From the NCBI RefSeq assembly GCF_002920535.1, contig NZ_PQSS01000055.1, positions 1 to 51,523 on the forward strand: DNA of 51,523 nt, written 5' to 3'. The stretch is from Streptomyces sp. Ru71 (lineage in GTDB: Bacteria; Actinomycetota; Actinomycetes; Streptomycetales; Streptomycetaceae). The notes under the pieces are model-generated. The model had not been told where the DNA came from. It ran no database searches and saw only the letters and a list, made by a program, of their open reading frames with translations. Shown in pieces: positions 50,047 through 51,523 of this stretch (position 1 is its first letter; each line of letters opens with the position of its first letter). The position numbers and the translations under genes were made by a program.

Positions 50047-50666
50047 GTCGCCTCCCTCGCCCGAGGAGTCAGCGCACCGTCGCGCATCGAGTACTGGCGG
50101 TCTGCACGATCAGCCACCTGGGGGTCATGCGTGACAAGCACCACCGCGGTGCCCTGTGACCGCGCGAGGGTCAGGAACTCGTCAAGGACAGAGCTCGCAT
50201 TGGCGCTGTCGAGCGAGCCGGTCGGTTCGTCGGCGAAGACTACGGCGGGCTCGTGGACCAGGGCCCGGGCCACCGCGGCACGTTGGCTCTGCCCACCTGA
50301 AACCTGCGAGGGCCGCCGCTTGCGCAGATCCGCGAGGCCGAGCCTGCCGAGGACTTCCCCGGCGGCGGCGAGCGCCTCGGCCTTGCGTTGTCCGGCCAGC
50401 CGAAGCGGCAGAGCCGTGTTCTCCTCGATGGTCAACTCGGGCAGCAACTCGCCGTATTGGAAGACGAATCCGAACCGCTCACGGCGCAGCTTGCCGAGCT
50501 CCTCATCGTCCAACTCACCGAGGGAACGCCCTTCGAAGCGGACCTCACCTCTGGCCACAGGCAGGACTCCGGCGAGGCAGTACAGCAATGACGACTTGCC
50601 CGAGCCGCTCTGCCCGGTGATCGCCGCGACTTCTCCACGGCTCAGTGCGATGTCCACGTCCTGCAC
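50043..50666 (-). CDS. LolD-type ABC ATPase, true start probably further upstream
   Basis: At least 207 residues. Walker A GQSGSGKSSLL, Q-loop FQYGELLPE, signature VSGGQSQR, Walker B VVFADEPTGSLD and H-loop LVTHDP are all intact. From the GTG at 50666 the A-loop aromatic residue is missing: the open frame upstream encodes SARGIELRYGATTA, with Tyr, exactly as in complete homologues. No ATG, GTG or TTG occurs between that and the stop at 50739; CTG 50711 or ATC codons at 50732/50729, the latter behind AGGGGA, are the only options. Partner of the FtsX-type permease. Confidence 0.82.
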   Translation of the reverse strand: MQDVDIALSRGEVAAITGQSGSGKSSLLYCLAGVLPVARGEVRFEGRSLGELDDEELGKLRRERFGFVFQYGELLPELTIEENTALPLRLAGQRKAEALAAAGEVLGRLGLADLRKRRPSQVSGGQSQRAAVARALVHEPAVVFADEPTGSLDSANASSVLDEFLTLARSQGTAVVLVTHDPQVADRADRQYSMRDGALTPRAREAT

Positions 50667-50751
50667 GGCTGTGGTGGCGCCGTAGCGCAGCTCGATTCCC
50701 CTGGCGCTCAGGACTTCTGACGTATTGATGATGTTCCCCTATGCCGAGCGG

Positions 50752-50778
50752 GGAGCCCAGGCGCACCGCCTGGGCTCC
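50752..50778 (-). terminator. Hairpin between the small secreted-protein gene and the ATPase
   Basis: Perfect 11-bp stem (GGAGCCCAGGC / GCCTGGGCTCC), 5-base loop, no T run. It lies 17 bases beyond the secreted-protein stop and would allow partial read-through into the transporter genes. Confidence 0.6.
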
Positions 50779-50794
50779 GTGGGCCGATCAGGTC

Positions 50795-51220
50795 CTAGCG
50801 CGCCTTCTTGTTCTCGAAGTCCAAGGTCTCGGAACAGTTGTCGGGGCGCAGGCTGCCCCTGTCACGACAAGCCCGCAGATGGGCATGGTGGGTGTACAGC
50901 TGAGCACCGTCCCAGTTGGACTGGTGCAGCTTCACCGTGGTCTTCTGCTTGCCGTTGTAGCGAACCCACCCGTGTCCTTCGACACGAGCCTGCATGTAGA
51001 CGTTGTGACCGTCTCCGTGGTTGGCGTCCTTGAGCATCCCCTCCCATTCGAAGGCTCCGTGGTTGGTGTGTGGGGGGTTGAACTTGTACTGGCCGTTGTA
51101 GAACTCGACGCCGCCGGAACCGAGGGTCTTGATCGGCGTCCCCCAACTCGCCCCGAACGCCGCCCCCGCAGCCGTCAGGAACAACCCCGCCGCCGCCCAA
51201 CTCACCAGCAGCTTCTTCAT
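50795..51220 (-). CDS. Small secreted protein upstream of the ABC transporter
   Basis: 141 residues from ATG 51220 (GGAG 8 bases upstream; GTG 51229 is an alternative). Sec signal MKKLLVSWAAAGLFLTAAGA with cleavage near FGA-SW. The mature part, about 115 residues, is rich in His, Asn, Gly and Trp (FEWEGMLKD, GHNVYMQARVEGHGWVRYNG, LHQSNWDGAQLYTHHAHL) and ends in a Lys-rich tail; CRDRGSLRPDNC could form one disulphide. I recognise no family. The gene order secreted protein-ATPase-FtsX permease resembles lactococcin 972-type operons, but the sequence lacks that family's motifs as I know them. Confidence 0.7.
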   Translation of the reverse strand: MKKLLVSWAAAGLFLTAAGAAFGASWGTPIKTLGSGGVEFYNGQYKFNPPHTNHGAFEWEGMLKDANHGDGHNVYMQARVEGHGWVRYNGKQKTTVKLHQSNWDGAQLYTHHAHLRACRDRGSLRPDNCSETLDFENKKAR

Positions 51221-51523
51221 CTTGCGCACTCCGTCCTCACTGGCGGCCCCGTTCAGCCACCCCGTGATCACGGACTGTAACGCCACGAAAACGCAAAGAA
51301 ACGATCTGCCTAGCCCATCACCACCACATCAGGTGATCCAGCAGCGCACCGATGCACAACCGCAGCGAAACGAAAGAGCGGCACCCCCGCACAAGGGTGC
51401 CGCTCTTTCTTCGTGGTCCGGAGCCGTCGCCGATCGGTGAGGGTCGGGTGACAAGCAACGGCTCCGGGGCTCGGCCGGTCTTCCTCAAGGCCGGGGTTCA
51501 CCAGCCCCGGGGGGCCGGGGTCA
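51221..51523. other. Right-edge region without a supported gene
   Basis: About 300 bases. The first 70 should hold the promoter of the small secreted-protein gene. A strong terminator lies at 51372-51409. The last 110 bases show no convincing reading frame and no tRNA; a short minus-strand frame (51310-51501) has poor codon bias and covers the terminator. Confidence 0.5.
51372..51409. terminator. Strong intrinsic terminator near the right edge
   Basis: Perfect 15-bp stem (GAAAGAGCGGCACCC / GGGTGCCGCTCTTTC), 8-base loop. On the minus strand it follows whatever gene lies beyond the right edge and ends in TTTCGTTTC. Confidence 0.75.

Noticed and set aside
50795..51220. A lactococcin 972 family bacteriocin
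   Set aside because: Gene context is similar but the mature sequence lacks the Gly-Thr-Trp start and SNYxHGxKTH-type motifs I associate with that family; kept as unassigned secreted protein.
51310..51501. Short minus-strand open frame at the right edge
   Set aside because: Poor codon bias and it covers a strong intrinsic terminator.

Overview
The window is a very GC-rich actinobacterial chromosome segment. Strong third-position G/C, many GTG starts, SARP/LuxR/ANTAR/RsbA-type regulators, a HrdA-type sigma factor and a single bldA-type TTA codon point to Streptomyces. The core gene order (Mbl-type MreB homologue, heterodimeric ABC exporter, hrdA, dnaG, ferredoxin reductase, dgt, sirohydrochlorin chelatase, nasA, nirBD) matches what I remember of the S. 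coelicolor SCO2450-SCO2490 region. That match is from memory and was not searched.

Left part (1-12.5 kb): a degenerate HAD-like protein, the MreB/Mbl homologue, a MITE-like element with 22-bp terminal inverted repeats, and an anti-sigma regulatory locus (RsbA-like kinase, STAS protein, divergent STAS-ANTAR fusion). Then come three tRNA genes (one CAT anticodon, two tandem tRNA-Asn), a YtxH-like protein, an FGGY sugar kinase, a two-gene ABC exporter and hrdA. Middle-left (12.7-23.8 kb) is housekeeping: dnaG, FAD ferredoxin reductase, dgt, sirohydrochlorin chelatase, a SanA/DUF218 protein, assimilatory nitrate reductase nasA, a gamma-glutamylcyclotransferase-like protein and a secreted M4 protease.

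Centre (24.0-38.6 kb): a biosynthetic gene cluster for 3-amino-4-hydroxybenzoic acid (3,4-AHBA)-derived aminophenols, related to grixazone clusters. Aspartokinase, a GriI-type aldolase and a GriH-type cyclase would make 3,4-AHBA from aspartate semialdehyde and a C3 unit. An AMP-ligase-like plus ALDH-like pair (GriC/GriD type) would reduce it to the aldehyde. A tyrosinase-type copper oxidase with its MelC1/GriE-type chaperone would oxidise the aminophenol. Two MFS transporters (one of the aromatic-acid type), a BBE-like FAD oxidase, an F420-type NADP oxidoreductase, a SARP carrying a TTA codon and a LuxR regulator complete it. The last redox enzymes do not fit the simple grixazone scheme, so the product may differ.

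Right part (38.7-51.5 kb): secreted PLD-like protein, a small unknown protein, a secreted wall-type protein with a class F sortase, HxlR regulator facing an imine-reductase-like gene across a perfect palindrome, then the nitrite reductase operon (NasB-like flavoprotein, nirB, nirD) behind a well-spaced GlnR-type box. Last is a lower-GC islet with a small secreted protein, an ATPase lacking an ordinary start codon and a large FtsX-type permease, an arrangement resembling bacteriocin export/immunity operons.
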